Shown here one piece after another: positions 32,668 through 41,480 of a DNA stretch of 64,000 nt; position 1 is the stretch's first letter; each line of letters opens with the position of its first letter. Origin of the DNA: Corynebacterium aurimucosum ATCC 700975 (lineage in GTDB: Bacteria; Actinomycetota; Actinomycetes; Mycobacteriales; Mycobacteriaceae); contig NC_012590.1 of NCBI RefSeq assembly GCF_000022905.1, positions 62,001-126,000 on the forward strand, written 5' to 3'. The notes beneath the pieces are model-generated. The model did not search any database. It saw only the letters and a list, made by a program, of their open reading frames with translations, and was not told the DNA's origin. The position numbers and the translations under genes are program-made.

Positions 32668-32985
32668 ATGTTCATTGTGAGTCAACAGCGCAAGAAGTAC
32701 ACGCCTGAGTACCGGCGTGAAGCCGCGAACCTGGTAATCGAGTCAGAGCGCCCGATTGCCCATGTGGCTAAAGAGATTGGTGTTTCCGCCGGGCTTTTAG
32801 GCCGGTGGGTCAAACTAGAGCGTGAACGCCGAGGAGCCTCGGATGGGATGAGTGAGGCTGATCTTCGTGCTGAGAATGCTCGTCTGCGCCGTGAGTTGGC
32901 GGAAGCCAAGATGGATAACGAGTTTTTGTCAAAAGCGACAGCCTTCTTCGCCGCGAAGCAACGCGAGCAGAAAAGTTCGAACTAA
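32668..32985 (+). CDS. IS3 transposase OrfA
   Basis: 105 residues. The N-terminal helix-turn-helix (YTPEYRREAANLVIES, AHVAKEIGVSAGLLGRWVKL) binds the IS ends. A leucine-zipper-like coiled coil (LRAENARLRRELAEAKMDNEFL) follows and mediates dimerisation. The stop codon TAA overlaps the orfB ATG (TAATG). An AAAAG run at 32971-32975 just before the stop could support the -1 frameshift that makes the OrfAB transposase in IS3 elements; the orfB frame is open back through this site. Confidence 0.9.
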   Translation: MFIVSQQRKKYTPEYRREAANLVIESERPIAHVAKEIGVSAGLLGRWVKLERERRGASDGMSEADLRAENARLRRELAEAKMDNEFLSKATAFFAAKQREQKSSN

Positions 32986-33884
32986 TGCAGCAGGAGAAGG
33001 CGAACTACAGCATCAAGCGCATGGCACGACTATTAAAAGTATCTCGGTCTGGATACTACAAATGGGCCCATGTGCAGCAGAAACGACTATCCGGAAAGGA
33101 TGATCGGGCAGCATTTTACGATGATGTTGACCGTAAGATTCATCAGATTTGGAAAGACTCTGATGAGGTTTATGGTGCTCCGCGGATCACCGCAGAGCTC
33201 GCCGAGCGCTACCGCATTTCGCTTAACCGTAAGACTGTGGCGAAGCGGATGCGCATGATGGGCATTGAAGGGATTTCACCGCGTGCCTTTGTCCCGGTGA
33301 CTACAATCCAAGCCAAGCGTAAGTCGAGTCTTCCTGACCTGGTCAAGCGCATGTTTGATACTGGTGAGCTCAACCGGGTGTGGATGTCGGATATTACCTA
33401 CCTTCGCACCGGTGAGGGCTGGCTGTATTTGTGCGCGGTCCGCGATGGTCATTCCCGCAGGGTATTGGGCTGGGCTATGGATAGCGTGCAAGACACAAGT
33501 TTGGTCGAACGGGCCCTGCGGATGGCGCATACACTGCGCGGTGATGTTCCTGATGGGCTGGTGTTTCACGCTGACCGCGGAACGCAATTTACCAGTGAGA
33601 AGCTCTGGGAGGTCTGCAGCAGACTGGGCATTGCTCAGTCTGTGGGGCGTACTGGTGTGTGCTTCGATAACGCGATGGCTGAGTCGTTCTGGTCGACGCT
33701 AAAGACTGAATTCTACGACCGTAAGCGCTGGGCGAGCCGTGATGCTGCACGCAAGGCTGTTGCCTACTGGATTGAAGTCGTCTACAACCGTCGGCGCCGG
33801 CACTCTGCACTCGGAATGGTCAGCCCCGTCGACTTCGAGAACCACGCCGGCGCAATCAACAGCAGAAAAGAAATAGCTGCCTAA
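32985..33884 (+). CDS. IS3 transposase OrfB (DDE integrase core)
   Basis: 299 residues. An N-terminal HTH_21 segment (YSIKRMARLLKVSRSGYYKW, YGAPRITAEL) precedes the rve catalytic core. The DDE triad is Asp136 (WMSDITYL), Asp197 (FHADRGTQFTS) and Glu233 (NAMAESFWSTLK), with the 35-residue Asp-Glu spacing typical of IS3. The closing block YNRRRRHSALGMVSPVDFE is also family-like. No inactivating mutation is seen. Confidence 0.95.
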   Translation: MQQEKANYSIKRMARLLKVSRSGYYKWAHVQQKRLSGKDDRAAFYDDVDRKIHQIWKDSDEVYGAPRITAELAERYRISLNRKTVAKRMRMMGIEGISPRAFVPVTTIQAKRKSSLPDLVKRMFDTGELNRVWMSDITYLRTGEGWLYLCAVRDGHSRRVLGWAMDSVQDTSLVERALRMAHTLRGDVPDGLVFHADRGTQFTSEKLWEVCSRLGIAQSVGRTGVCFDNAMAESFWSTLKTEFYDRKRWASRDAARKAVAYWIEVVYNRRRRHSALGMVSPVDFENHAGAINSRKEIAA

Positions 33885-33988
33885 CCACTAGGTAGCTCCA
33901 CTACGTGTCCACGATTTGCGGGCAACCCCAGCTTAGCGTAGCCATTGTGAAAATAGCTGTGAGTGAGTACAGGGGCACCTCTACTAAA

Positions 33989-34831
33989 TCACTGCAGGCT
34001 AGTAGCGCCGGGTGAGTGTGAGTAGGTATCGTCCGTCTTAGCCAGACGGTGGGCCCGAATCCCTAGAGTGATGACGGCGGGGTAGAGGATGAGTGCGACG
34101 ACGACATACTGCGTGACCAACTGCCACGTCTCATCCCACATGTAGTTCCACGCGAAGTGGAGACAGAAGGAAACAAAGAGCGCGCCCACACCTACGCCGA
34201 GACGCCACCACCAGGTTTTATGGGCAGCGTAAATGGCCCAACCGATGCCGAAGCCCGCAATGGCCGTCAGTGACATGTGCAGGCCTGGTCCCGCCACGAG
34301 GCGGAGCCCCCACATCTGCAGCATGCCAATCCAATCAGAGGTCGGGTGCATCACGGCACCGAGAGAGGCGTAGAGGACGTTTTCAAAGACATCGAAAGCC
34401 CAACCTATGAGTGCGCCAACGAGAAAGCCGTGCCAGGGTCGGTTGAGTTGGCGGAAGCTGAGCAACACAAAGACCACGCCCAGCGCCTTGGCGAACTCCT
34501 CCGGATAAGCGCCGGACCAGGACATCATGGATTCCTCCCAGCCCACTCCTTTGGTGAGGGAGGTGAACGGAAGCGCGGAGAGGAGAGCCAAAGACACCGC
34601 GGTGCCGGCTCCCCACAACACGCTGGCTGTGGCCCAGCCCTTGGCCGGTGACGCCCACATTGGGCTGAGATGCCACAGGTATAGGCCTAGTGCGGTGAAG
34701 GCTAGCCCGATGAGCAGGCTTATCAGGCCCGGCAGCGGGGCAACGATAAAGGAACCCAGCAGATTGATCAGAGCTGCGGGTAGGCACACGCCAATGAAGA
34801 CCCACAGCGTCACGCGGAAAATCTTGCTCAC
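33989..34831 (-). CDS. PrsW family intramembrane metalloprotease
   Basis: 280 residues with about eight membrane helices. PrsW motifs are in order: AYPEEFAKALGVV (two catalytic Glu), ALIGWAFDVFENVLYA, the metal-binding His in GPGLHMSLTAIAGFGIG and a further His in SFCLHFAWN. In Bacillus PrsW cleaves the anti-sigma factor RsiW. Here the substrate is unknown; no anti-sigma gene is adjacent. The ATG overlaps the stop of the upstream gene by four bases, so the two are translated together. Confidence 0.8.
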   Translation of the reverse strand: MSKIFRVTLWVFIGVCLPAALINLLGSFIVAPLPGLISLLIGLAFTALGLYLWHLSPMWASPAKGWATASVLWGAGTAVSLALLSALPFTSLTKGVGWEESMMSWSGAYPEEFAKALGVVFVLLSFRQLNRPWHGFLVGALIGWAFDVFENVLYASLGAVMHPTSDWIGMLQMWGLRLVAGPGLHMSLTAIAGFGIGWAIYAAHKTWWWRLGVGVGALFVSFCLHFAWNYMWDETWQLVTQYVVVALILYPAVITLGIRAHRLAKTDDTYSHSPGATSLQ

Positions 34832-35319
34832 TTGAAGGCCTCCATAAACTGATCGGCGAGTTCCTCTGGGTTGCCCTCTGAGAAGATGAGCTCATAGTTG
34901 AGGTTGTCCTTGGCCACGCTGAAGGCAACGACGGGGATATATGTATACGTTCGCAGGACGAGGATTCCGTCGTGGTTTTCTACTTCTTCTTTCGGCATCG
35001 ACCCGAAGGTCGTGGCGCGCACCGCGCGGCGCAGGGCCAGTTCATCATCGTCGACATCAGAGGTGAGGTAGGCCTCGACCAAGGTATCGCCGCAATCCCA
35101 GGCTTGGTTGGCCACGGATTCGTAGTTCACGCTGCACTCGACGCCGTCGATAGGCTGGCGCCACTCCGGATCATCGAGGACAACCGGCTCTATTTCCGGC
35201 TCGTGCTCCGGTAGCGCCAAGCTGAGGACGGCGGGCGTGCCCAGCACGAGGAGCGTGGCCCCAAGCACAGCGAAAAACGGTCCCGTCATCCTCGCTGGCG
35301 GGAAACGATAAGAAGTCAT
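34828..35319 (-). CDS. Membrane-anchored or secreted hypothetical protein
   Basis: 163 residues from the ATG at 35319. A basic N-terminus (MTSYRFPPARMTG) and one hydrophobic segment (PFFAVLGATLLVLGTPAVLSL) suggest an anchor or signal sequence. The outer domain (about 125 residues) has two cysteines (GVECSVNY and AWDCGDTLVEAYL), and a mixed alpha/beta pattern. The gene overlaps the PrsW-like protease gene by four bases, making it a candidate partner or substrate. No family recognised. Confidence 0.6.
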   Translation of the reverse strand: MTSYRFPPARMTGPFFAVLGATLLVLGTPAVLSLALPEHEPEIEPVVLDDPEWRQPIDGVECSVNYESVANQAWDCGDTLVEAYLTSDVDDDELALRRAVRATTFGSMPKEEVENHDGILVLRTYTYIPVVAFSVAKDNLNYELIFSEGNPEELADQFMEAFK

Positions 35320-35361
35320 GCACACCACACTAACGTGCGCATCTGACATAGAGTGAAGTGC

Positions 35362-37278
35362 ATGAAGGATCTGTATCAGTTTGTTAATGGCCCTTGGATT
35401 GAGTCTCACGTTATTCCCGATGACCGCGGTGTCGACGGCACTTTTCACGCGCTTCGCGACGAAGCCGAGGTGCTCGTCCACGACATCGTTAAGGAAGACA
35501 CGGGCCGCCCAGGGATCGTGTATTCCTCCCACATGGACGTTGAAGGAGTTAATGCTGCGGGAACGGCGCCGCTTTCCGAGGATTTGGACAAGTTGGTGGC
35601 AGCAGACCCGGAGGAGCTGGCTCATAACTTGGGTGTGCTGGAGCGCGAGGGCGTCGGCGCCCCGGTCACCTTCTGGGTAGAAAAGGACTCCGGCTCCGAG
35701 GAGGCGGTGGCCTACATTATTCAATCTGGTTTGGGCCTGCCGGATGAGGCTTATTACCGCGAGGAGGCCCACGCGGAGACGCTCGCTGACTATGAGAAGC
35801 ACGTTGCGGCGATGCTGGGATTCTTAGACCCCGCCCGCCTCTTCGGGCTGGGTGCGGATGCGGCCGCAAAGCGCATCGTGAATCTTGAAAAGGAAATCGC
35901 GGCCGGCCACTGGGATGTCGTGGCCTCGCGTGATGCGGTGAAGACGTATAACCCGGTGGACGTCGCCAAGCTGCCCAGCATCACCCGCGCCATCCTGCAA
36001 GGTGGGGGACTGCCCGAGCACCGTGCGGTGGCTATGATGCCGTCTTATTTTGAGCACCTCGAGGGCCTGTTTACTGCTGGCCGCATGGCGGATTGGCAGC
36101 TGTGGGCGACGTGGCGCATTCTGCTCTCTCGCGCGCCCTACCTCACCGAGGAGATTGGTAAGAAGAACTTCGAGTTCTACGGCACCAAGCTTTCTGGCGC
36201 CACGGAGCAGCGTGATCGCTGGAAGCGCGCCGTGGGCTTAGCGGAAAACATGGTGGGACAGGAGATTGGCAAGGTCTTCGTGGACAAGCACTTCCCGCCC
36301 TCCTCGAAGTCCGAGATGGATGAGCTGGTGGAGTACCTTACCGCCGCTTATCGTGAGAGGATTTCGCAGCTGGAGTGGATGACCCCGGCTACCCGCGAGC
36401 GCGCGCTGGAGAAGCTCTCCCAGTTCAAAGCTAAAATCGGCTATCCGGATACCTGGCGCGACTATTCTGACCTGGAGTTTTCGCCGAAGGGTGCGGACTT
36501 GGTGGCCAATGTGCGCGCGGGTAATGCGTGGAATCACGATTATGAATTGGCCAAGATTGGCAAGCCGGCGGACCGCGATGAATGGTTCGCAACCCCGCAG
36601 ACGGTCAATGCTTTTTATAATCCAGTGGTCAATGACATCACCTTCCCGGCAGCGATTCTGCGCCCGCCGTTCTACAACCCTGAGGCGGACGCGGCGGAGA
36701 ACTTCGGCGCTATCGGTGCGGTGATTGGCCACGAGATTGGCCACGGATTTGATGACCAGGGCTCGCAGTACGACGGCCAGGGCAACCTCAACTCCTGGTG
36801 GACGGATGAGGACCGCGCGGCCTTCGAGAAGCTGACCGCGAAGCTGGTGGACCAGTTCCAGGGCCAGGTGCCGAAGGTGCTGGAAGGCACCGATTCCGCG
36901 GGCGTCAACGGCAGCTTCACCCTGGGCGAGAACATCGGTGACCTGGGTGGATTGGGCATTGCCGTGGTGGCCTACAAGAACTACTGTGCCGACAAGGGCC
37001 TGGACATCAACGGTCAGGTAGCACCGTTCGAGGCCGAGGGCGCTGAGCCGGAATTGGCAGAGCACGAGTACACGGGTCTGCAGCGCTTCTTCCTGGCGTG
37101 GGCGCGCGTGTGGCGCACTGCCATTCGTCCGGAGATGGCCACGCAGTACCTGGCCATTGACCCGCACTCGCCGGCGGAGTTCCGCTGCAACATCATCGCG
37201 GAAAACATTGACGAGTTCTACGAGGCTTTTGATGTCGAGGGTGGTCTTGCACCGGAGGAGCGCGTCATCATCTGGTAG
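35362..37278 (+). CDS. M13 family (neprilysin-like) metallopeptidase
   Basis: 638 residues. TAGAGT (35349-35354) seven bases before the ATG at 35362 supports this start. The zinc site is GHEIGHGFDDQG (HExxH), with the third ligand Glu in SFTLGENIGDLGGL. VNAFYNPVVNDITFPAAIL is the substrate-binding NAxY-type block. M13 enzymes cleave short peptides. There is no signal peptide or membrane anchor (it starts MKDLYQFVNGPW), so this copy is cytoplasmic, as in other corynebacterial and mycobacterial PepO-type proteins. Confidence 0.9.
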   Translation: MKDLYQFVNGPWIESHVIPDDRGVDGTFHALRDEAEVLVHDIVKEDTGRPGIVYSSHMDVEGVNAAGTAPLSEDLDKLVAADPEELAHNLGVLEREGVGAPVTFWVEKDSGSEEAVAYIIQSGLGLPDEAYYREEAHAETLADYEKHVAAMLGFLDPARLFGLGADAAAKRIVNLEKEIAAGHWDVVASRDAVKTYNPVDVAKLPSITRAILQGGGLPEHRAVAMMPSYFEHLEGLFTAGRMADWQLWATWRILLSRAPYLTEEIGKKNFEFYGTKLSGATEQRDRWKRAVGLAENMVGQEIGKVFVDKHFPPSSKSEMDELVEYLTAAYRERISQLEWMTPATRERALEKLSQFKAKIGYPDTWRDYSDLEFSPKGADLVANVRAGNAWNHDYELAKIGKPADRDEWFATPQTVNAFYNPVVNDITFPAAILRPPFYNPEADAAENFGAIGAVIGHEIGHGFDDQGSQYDGQGNLNSWWTDEDRAAFEKLTAKLVDQFQGQVPKVLEGTDSAGVNGSFTLGENIGDLGGLGIAVVAYKNYCADKGLDINGQVAPFEAEGAEPELAEHEYTGLQRFFLAWARVWRTAIRPEMATQYLAIDPHSPAEFRCNIIAENIDEFYEAFDVEGGLAPEERVIIW

Positions 37279-37291
37279 TACCCTTGGGGCC

Positions 37292-38101
37292 ATGAGTGAG
37301 TACCAGCTAAGCCCTGAACAACAGCTCGAGCAGCTTTCCTCCTACATGGAGGTGCACTACCCGCTGCCGGACTTCCGCCCGCCGTGGGCTGGTGGAGGTT
37401 CGCCGGATGCGGACCGCTACTGTGCGCTGCTCCCGGACCGCATCGTGCAGGCCTCCATGATGGTGCTGGGCTCCGCGGTGGATCACTCGCTGCCCGGCAC
37501 CGCCTTCACGGAAGGCGTGAGCGTTGAGAACTCTGAGGTGGGAGCGATTTTTGTTCCTTCAGAGCAGAATGGACGCTGGGCGGTGTCGTTGCACTCCGGT
37601 GGATGGTGGCGTGGTGACGGCAAGGCTCTGGAAATGCAGTGGCGGCCCGAAGTGGCTGCTGCGGCGCAGCTGTCCGGAACCACCATCATTGATGTCGATT
37701 ATCCGTTGGCGCCGGAGCACACCGTGGCGGAGATGGTTCAGTCGGTTCAGGCGGCCGTTGACTATGCCCGCGAACACGGTGCCGAGCGCGTGACGGTGTG
37801 GGGCTATTCCTCCGGCGGCGCGCTCGCGGCGCTGGTGCCTGCCGATGCCCTCCTCCTCACCTTCCCAGACTTCGGCGCGCTGGCCAAGCTCCCGGAGGAG
37901 ATCCGCGGTGAGTACGCCCTCGACGAGGCGGCGCTGCCAGCGGCCTATTCTGACATCTTGGTCCAGACCGCAACGCAGGATGAGATTGCGGAGCGCGTGG
38001 AGATTCCCGGTGCACAGACCGCGGAGTACGTGTCAATGCACCGGATCTCTACTCCGGCCGTGGCGCGTCAGCGGATTAAAGATTCGGCCGAGTTTCTTTA
38101 A
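37292..38101 (+). CDS. Alpha/beta hydrolase (esterase)
   Basis: 269 residues from the ATG at 37292, with TACCCT seven bases upstream. VSLHSGGWWRG is the HGGG-like oxyanion hole of the hormone-sensitive-lipase group. IIDVDYPLAPEHT is the conserved YPLAPE block and VWGYSSGGALAAL holds the nucleophile Ser. The C-terminal part is somewhat short and the acid and His positions are less clear (VQTATQDEIAERVE, YVSMHRIS). It is a cytoplasmic esterase of unknown substrate. Confidence 0.75.
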   Translation: MSEYQLSPEQQLEQLSSYMEVHYPLPDFRPPWAGGGSPDADRYCALLPDRIVQASMMVLGSAVDHSLPGTAFTEGVSVENSEVGAIFVPSEQNGRWAVSLHSGGWWRGDGKALEMQWRPEVAAAAQLSGTTIIDVDYPLAPEHTVAEMVQSVQAAVDYAREHGAERVTVWGYSSGGALAALVPADALLLTFPDFGALAKLPEEIRGEYALDEAALPAAYSDILVQTATQDEIAERVEIPGAQTAEYVSMHRISTPAVARQRIKDSAEFL

Positions 38102-38104
38102 TCC

Positions 38105-41100
38105 CTACTGCTCGCCCTCCGGGCGAATCTTCATCTCGGAGTTCTTCCACAAGCCAGAGCGCTGGATGATTTCCTGGTCGATATCCGCCTTCAGCGGTTC
38201 CTCACCCTGGGAGTTGGTGCGCAGCTCATACTTCTCAATAGCGCCCCAGTCGCGCGCCCAATCGTTGTTGAGGTAACTCGGGATCTCATAGGAGTAGTTC
38301 ACTGCCTCCGCGGTTGCCAGCGCGCCACCACCGGAGAAGGACTGGAAGTCCGTGAGGGAGGTTTGCGCGGCGGCGTCGGGAAGAATGCGGAACTCCGGAA
38401 TCTCGGTCACACCGGCGTAGTGGTCGAAGGTGCGCTGGCAGGGGAACTGCAGGGCGACGGACCAGTCAAGGAGTGCCGGGGTGGAGGAATCGAACTGGGA
38501 GTTGATGGTGGCAAGCTCGGGCACGCGCGGCGGGGTAAACGCCATCCAGTCGTCTTCATCGGTGGAATCGTCTACCGCAACGAGGCGCACAACGTTGGCC
38601 TCCTCTGGGAGCTCGTCCAAAGCAATGCGGAGGTTGCGCCATTTGGGGGTCGCACCGACGTCGGAAAGCTCCGCCTCACCCTTGTTGGTGACCTTGCCGT
38701 CCTTGAGGGTGCCGTACTCCAAGGTGAGTTCGGTGCCTTCCTGCTCCACGCCGTTGACGTCATGGTGGTAAATCTTGCCGGCAGCAGAGACCGCGAGGAT
38801 GGGGGTGTTTTCTCCCGGTTCCGGCAAGTTGTACCACTGGGTGGTGATGGTGGCGGTGGAGCGCTGCGACTCATCGTAGGAGCCCATGACCGGGACCTTT
38901 GTGTAATCCAGGTTGAAGGGCAGGTGCATCTCGGAGCCGTTGACGCCCAGGGTTCCGCGCACGCCACCGGCGGAAGAGTCGGTGACCTCAGTTGCCTTTT
39001 CCTCGGATTCGGTGAGTTCCTTCTGTTCATTGGACGCAGCCGAGTCATCACCGGTGGTGTTGGCAATGGCGCCTACCGACGCCGAGTTGAGGTTCTCCGG
39101 CTCAATATCTTCCTTGATCATGTTCGGGCCGAAACCGAAATTGTCTTCCTTCGGATCCACCAGGGAGTCTTTGAGTTCGCCTGTAACCGGAGTGAGGAAG
39201 GAATCGTTGGTGTTGGTTTCCACCAACGTGGCATCCGCGAGCGAGCAGACATCGCCGCGCAGGGACGCCAGGTTGCCCTTGCCCACGGAATAAGAATCCG
39301 CCTGGGCCACGTAGCCCTTGGCAAAGGAGGCGCAGGAGAAGGCCACGATGAGGATGCAGGCCACCGCAATCGGTGCGGACATGGCGCCTGCCCAGCGAGA
39401 AACCTTGGCGGCGTTGGCTGCCTCGAATTCCGCGAGGGTGCCGTCGGCCTCAGCCTTGTTCTTGCGGTAGCTGTGGACGAGAGATTGGTAGAGGCCAATC
39501 GCCAGGACCACCATGCCGATGGCGAGAACCACGGTGTTGGCCTCGATGGCCTTGAACTGCACCGTGCGGTCCCACCATGGAATACCGAAGGAGGACACGT
39601 ACCACCACGCGTTCCAGCCTCCCAGGGAGATGGCGAGGAGGAAAATCACCGCGGCGATGGAGAAGGTCCGGGCGCGCGGGGAGCGCATGGCAATCTGGGA
39701 AAGGACCACCGAGCCGAGCGCGGCGATGACGCCGGCGATACCGGCGTAGATACCGAAGTGGTGCGTCCACTTCGTCGGCGTGAACATGAGGAAGAAGGCC
39801 GAGAGCGCCATGATGGCCAACAGGCGCTTGGTGGGATCTGCCTCCGCACCGACGACGCGGTGGTTCTTGATGAAGGCGTAGATGATGAGCGCCAAGCAGA
39901 AAAGCATGGTGAACATGGCGAAACGGCGCGTCAGGGAGCCATCCACGGAGGGCTCGAAGAGCGTGGAGTAGCGCACGAACTCGGAGTACCACGGCAGGGA
40001 CGGGCCGACCGCGGAACGCACGCGAGTGGATTCGATGACTGACGCCAACGTTTGGTCCCCGAAGGCGGCAACCATGACCGCAGTGCCGCAGGCAAGGAAC
40101 GGGGCAATGAGTGCCGGCCAGGTGACTTCGGGGGCGCGTGTGCCCATGATGCGGAACAGTGCGGGCAGGCAGACCAAGAAGATGCCCACCGCGGTCAGGC
40201 CGGTGGGGCCAGCGGCCAGGGTGATGGTGGCGATGATGGTGCCCACCGCTGCCGGCAGGAGACGCTGGGAGGAAATGGCGCGCTCGAAGGAAGCCCACGT
40301 CAGCATGACACCGAGGGCCACGATGGGCTCTGGACGTACGCCGTTGTTATAGGGCAGCCAGAAAGCCAGGAACATGAACGCGGCGGTCCAGTGCGCGAGG
40401 CGGCGCTCGTTCACGCGGGCACCGAAGCGCGGGAGCATCTCGCGCGATAAAACGAACCAGATGATGAGCGCCGAGATGAGCGAGGGCAGGCGCACGATGA
40501 TGGAGGCGCTGGAGAATTGCGCCAGCCATGCCACGAGGTCGTAGTACGGCGCGCCGAACGGGGCCTCGGGGACGCCGTACCAGCGGTAGTAGTTCGCCAT
40601 GTAGGTCGCGTGATCGGAAACGCGCCCCATGGTGAGGATGAAGCCATCGTCGGAGGTATTGGCGCCGAAGACATACCACCAGCCGAGTACAGCTGCCACG
40701 ACGCCGTCGAGCGGGCGGATCTGCTTCCAGGTTTCGGGCATGAAGCCCAGGCGTTTGCCATCGAGGCGGTCAATCCGCCACAGGCAGACCAGGCTGATGA
40801 CCACCATGGCCAGGCCCAGCCACATGGCGATGAGCTTGAGCGGTGTCGGGGAGGAGGTAAACCGGGAGTTGATTTCGACGTGGATGCGGAGGTCGTCGCC
40901 AAGCTCTGCGAGGTTCTCCGGGGTGTCGTCGATCTCGGTGTAGACGCCGGTGACCTGCGGGCGCAGATCTTCCTCGGTGGTCTTCTTGTGCTTGCCCACG
41001 GAGACGGTGGTCCCGTCCTCCGTGGAGGCGATGCTGAGGGTGGCGTCCTCTGGCAGCTTCGCCACCTGCTCGGCCGTGAGAGAGAAAATGACCTCATCGA

Positions 41101-41449
41101 GGCTTGTCACCGAGAGACCATCCTCGCCGGCGCGGACAAACATGCCGCGGTTGGAGGCTTTCTTGGACTCCGGGGGCACGGTGCCGTAGAGCAGGTCCTG
41201 GCCATCGCGCAGCTTGTCGACGGCTTCCAGGGGGATCTCTGCATCAATTTCTTCCGGCGCCACCGAGATGAGCGGGGCGTTGATGGACTGCAGGGAGCCC
41301 TGCTGGGGCCAATCGAAGGAGGATTGGGTCTGGTTCACCGGCAGCAGCGGCGTCGCCACGAAGCACAGGAATCCAATGAATCCAGCGATGATGGCGGTGA
41401 GTCGCAGGGACTGCGGTGCACGTAATGAAGAGGTTTTCCGATCTGACAC
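38105..41449 (-). CDS. emb: Arabinosyltransferase (Emb/EmbC type)
   Basis: 1114 residues with GTG start. TAGACT (complement of 41457-41462) lies seven bases before it. The N-terminal periplasmic domain is followed by about 13 membrane helices. The GT-C catalytic region includes GANTSDDGFILTMGRVSDHA. A large C-terminal outer carbohydrate-binding domain follows (FSGGGALATAEAVNYSYEIP near the end). It polymerises arabinan of arabinogalactan from decaprenylphospho-arabinose and is the ethambutol target family. A single emb gene here fits Corynebacterium, which has one where mycobacteria have three. It follows aftA in the same direction. Confidence 0.9.
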   Translation of the reverse strand: MSDRKTSSLRAPQSLRLTAIIAGFIGFLCFVATPLLPVNQTQSSFDWPQQGSLQSINAPLISVAPEEIDAEIPLEAVDKLRDGQDLLYGTVPPESKKASNRGMFVRAGEDGLSVTSLDEVIFSLTAEQVAKLPEDATLSIASTEDGTTVSVGKHKKTTEEDLRPQVTGVYTEIDDTPENLAELGDDLRIHVEINSRFTSSPTPLKLIAMWLGLAMVVISLVCLWRIDRLDGKRLGFMPETWKQIRPLDGVVAAVLGWWYVFGANTSDDGFILTMGRVSDHATYMANYYRWYGVPEAPFGAPYYDLVAWLAQFSSASIIVRLPSLISALIIWFVLSREMLPRFGARVNERRLAHWTAAFMFLAFWLPYNNGVRPEPIVALGVMLTWASFERAISSQRLLPAAVGTIIATITLAAGPTGLTAVGIFLVCLPALFRIMGTRAPEVTWPALIAPFLACGTAVMVAAFGDQTLASVIESTRVRSAVGPSLPWYSEFVRYSTLFEPSVDGSLTRRFAMFTMLFCLALIIYAFIKNHRVVGAEADPTKRLLAIMALSAFFLMFTPTKWTHHFGIYAGIAGVIAALGSVVLSQIAMRSPRARTFSIAAVIFLLAISLGGWNAWWYVSSFGIPWWDRTVQFKAIEANTVVLAIGMVVLAIGLYQSLVHSYRKNKAEADGTLAEFEAANAAKVSRWAGAMSAPIAVACILIVAFSCASFAKGYVAQADSYSVGKGNLASLRGDVCSLADATLVETNTNDSFLTPVTGELKDSLVDPKEDNFGFGPNMIKEDIEPENLNSASVGAIANTTGDDSAASNEQKELTESEEKATEVTDSSAGGVRGTLGVNGSEMHLPFNLDYTKVPVMGSYDESQRSTATITTQWYNLPEPGENTPILAVSAAGKIYHHDVNGVEQEGTELTLEYGTLKDGKVTNKGEAELSDVGATPKWRNLRIALDELPEEANVVRLVAVDDSTDEDDWMAFTPPRVPELATINSQFDSSTPALLDWSVALQFPCQRTFDHYAGVTEIPEFRILPDAAAQTSLTDFQSFSGGGALATAEAVNYSYEIPSYLNNDWARDWGAIEKYELRTNSQGEEPLKADIDQEIIQRSGLWKNSEMKIRPEGEQ

Positions 41450-41480
41450 GGCGATCAGTCTACGTCACCGCCTTGGCTTC

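Larger units (their letters stand above)
32604..33934 (+). mobile_element. IS3 family insertion sequence with GCTT target duplication
   Basis: The element spans 32608-33930 (1323 bp). Its ends begin TG and finish CA as usual for IS3. The 26-base terminal inverted repeats (32608-32633 and 33905-33930) agree at 19 positions, including the inner GTGGACAC. GCTT is present on both sides (32604-32607 and 33931-33934), a 4-bp target site duplication. It carries overlapping orfA and orfB. Both look intact, so the copy may be active or recent. Confidence 0.9.
32345..34015 (+). pseudogene. Broken secreted-protein gene, interrupted by an IS3 element
   Basis: The N-terminus (TTG at 32345 or GTG at 32363) encodes a signal peptide, VGLVLAAVTAPSAQA, then LTFDPGK. 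At the AAAA run (32449-32452) the frame is lost. One extra A would restore SPTAATEDLSADVLGAVEVA and PQVPGLPTPLQDA, which ends at an in-frame TAG (32554-32556). The same frame resumes as CGTKAGCAELFAGM, is cut by the IS at 32608, and continues after it as SVAIVKIAVSEYRG to a TGA at 34013. So a frameshift, a stop codon and an insertion have all hit one gene. I do not recognise the protein. Confidence 0.6.

Noticed and set aside
38363..40042. 559-residue open frame opposite emb
   Set aside because: Composition is a His/Gly/Arg-rich complement of the emb codons, with no recognisable domain; emb is clearly the coding strand.
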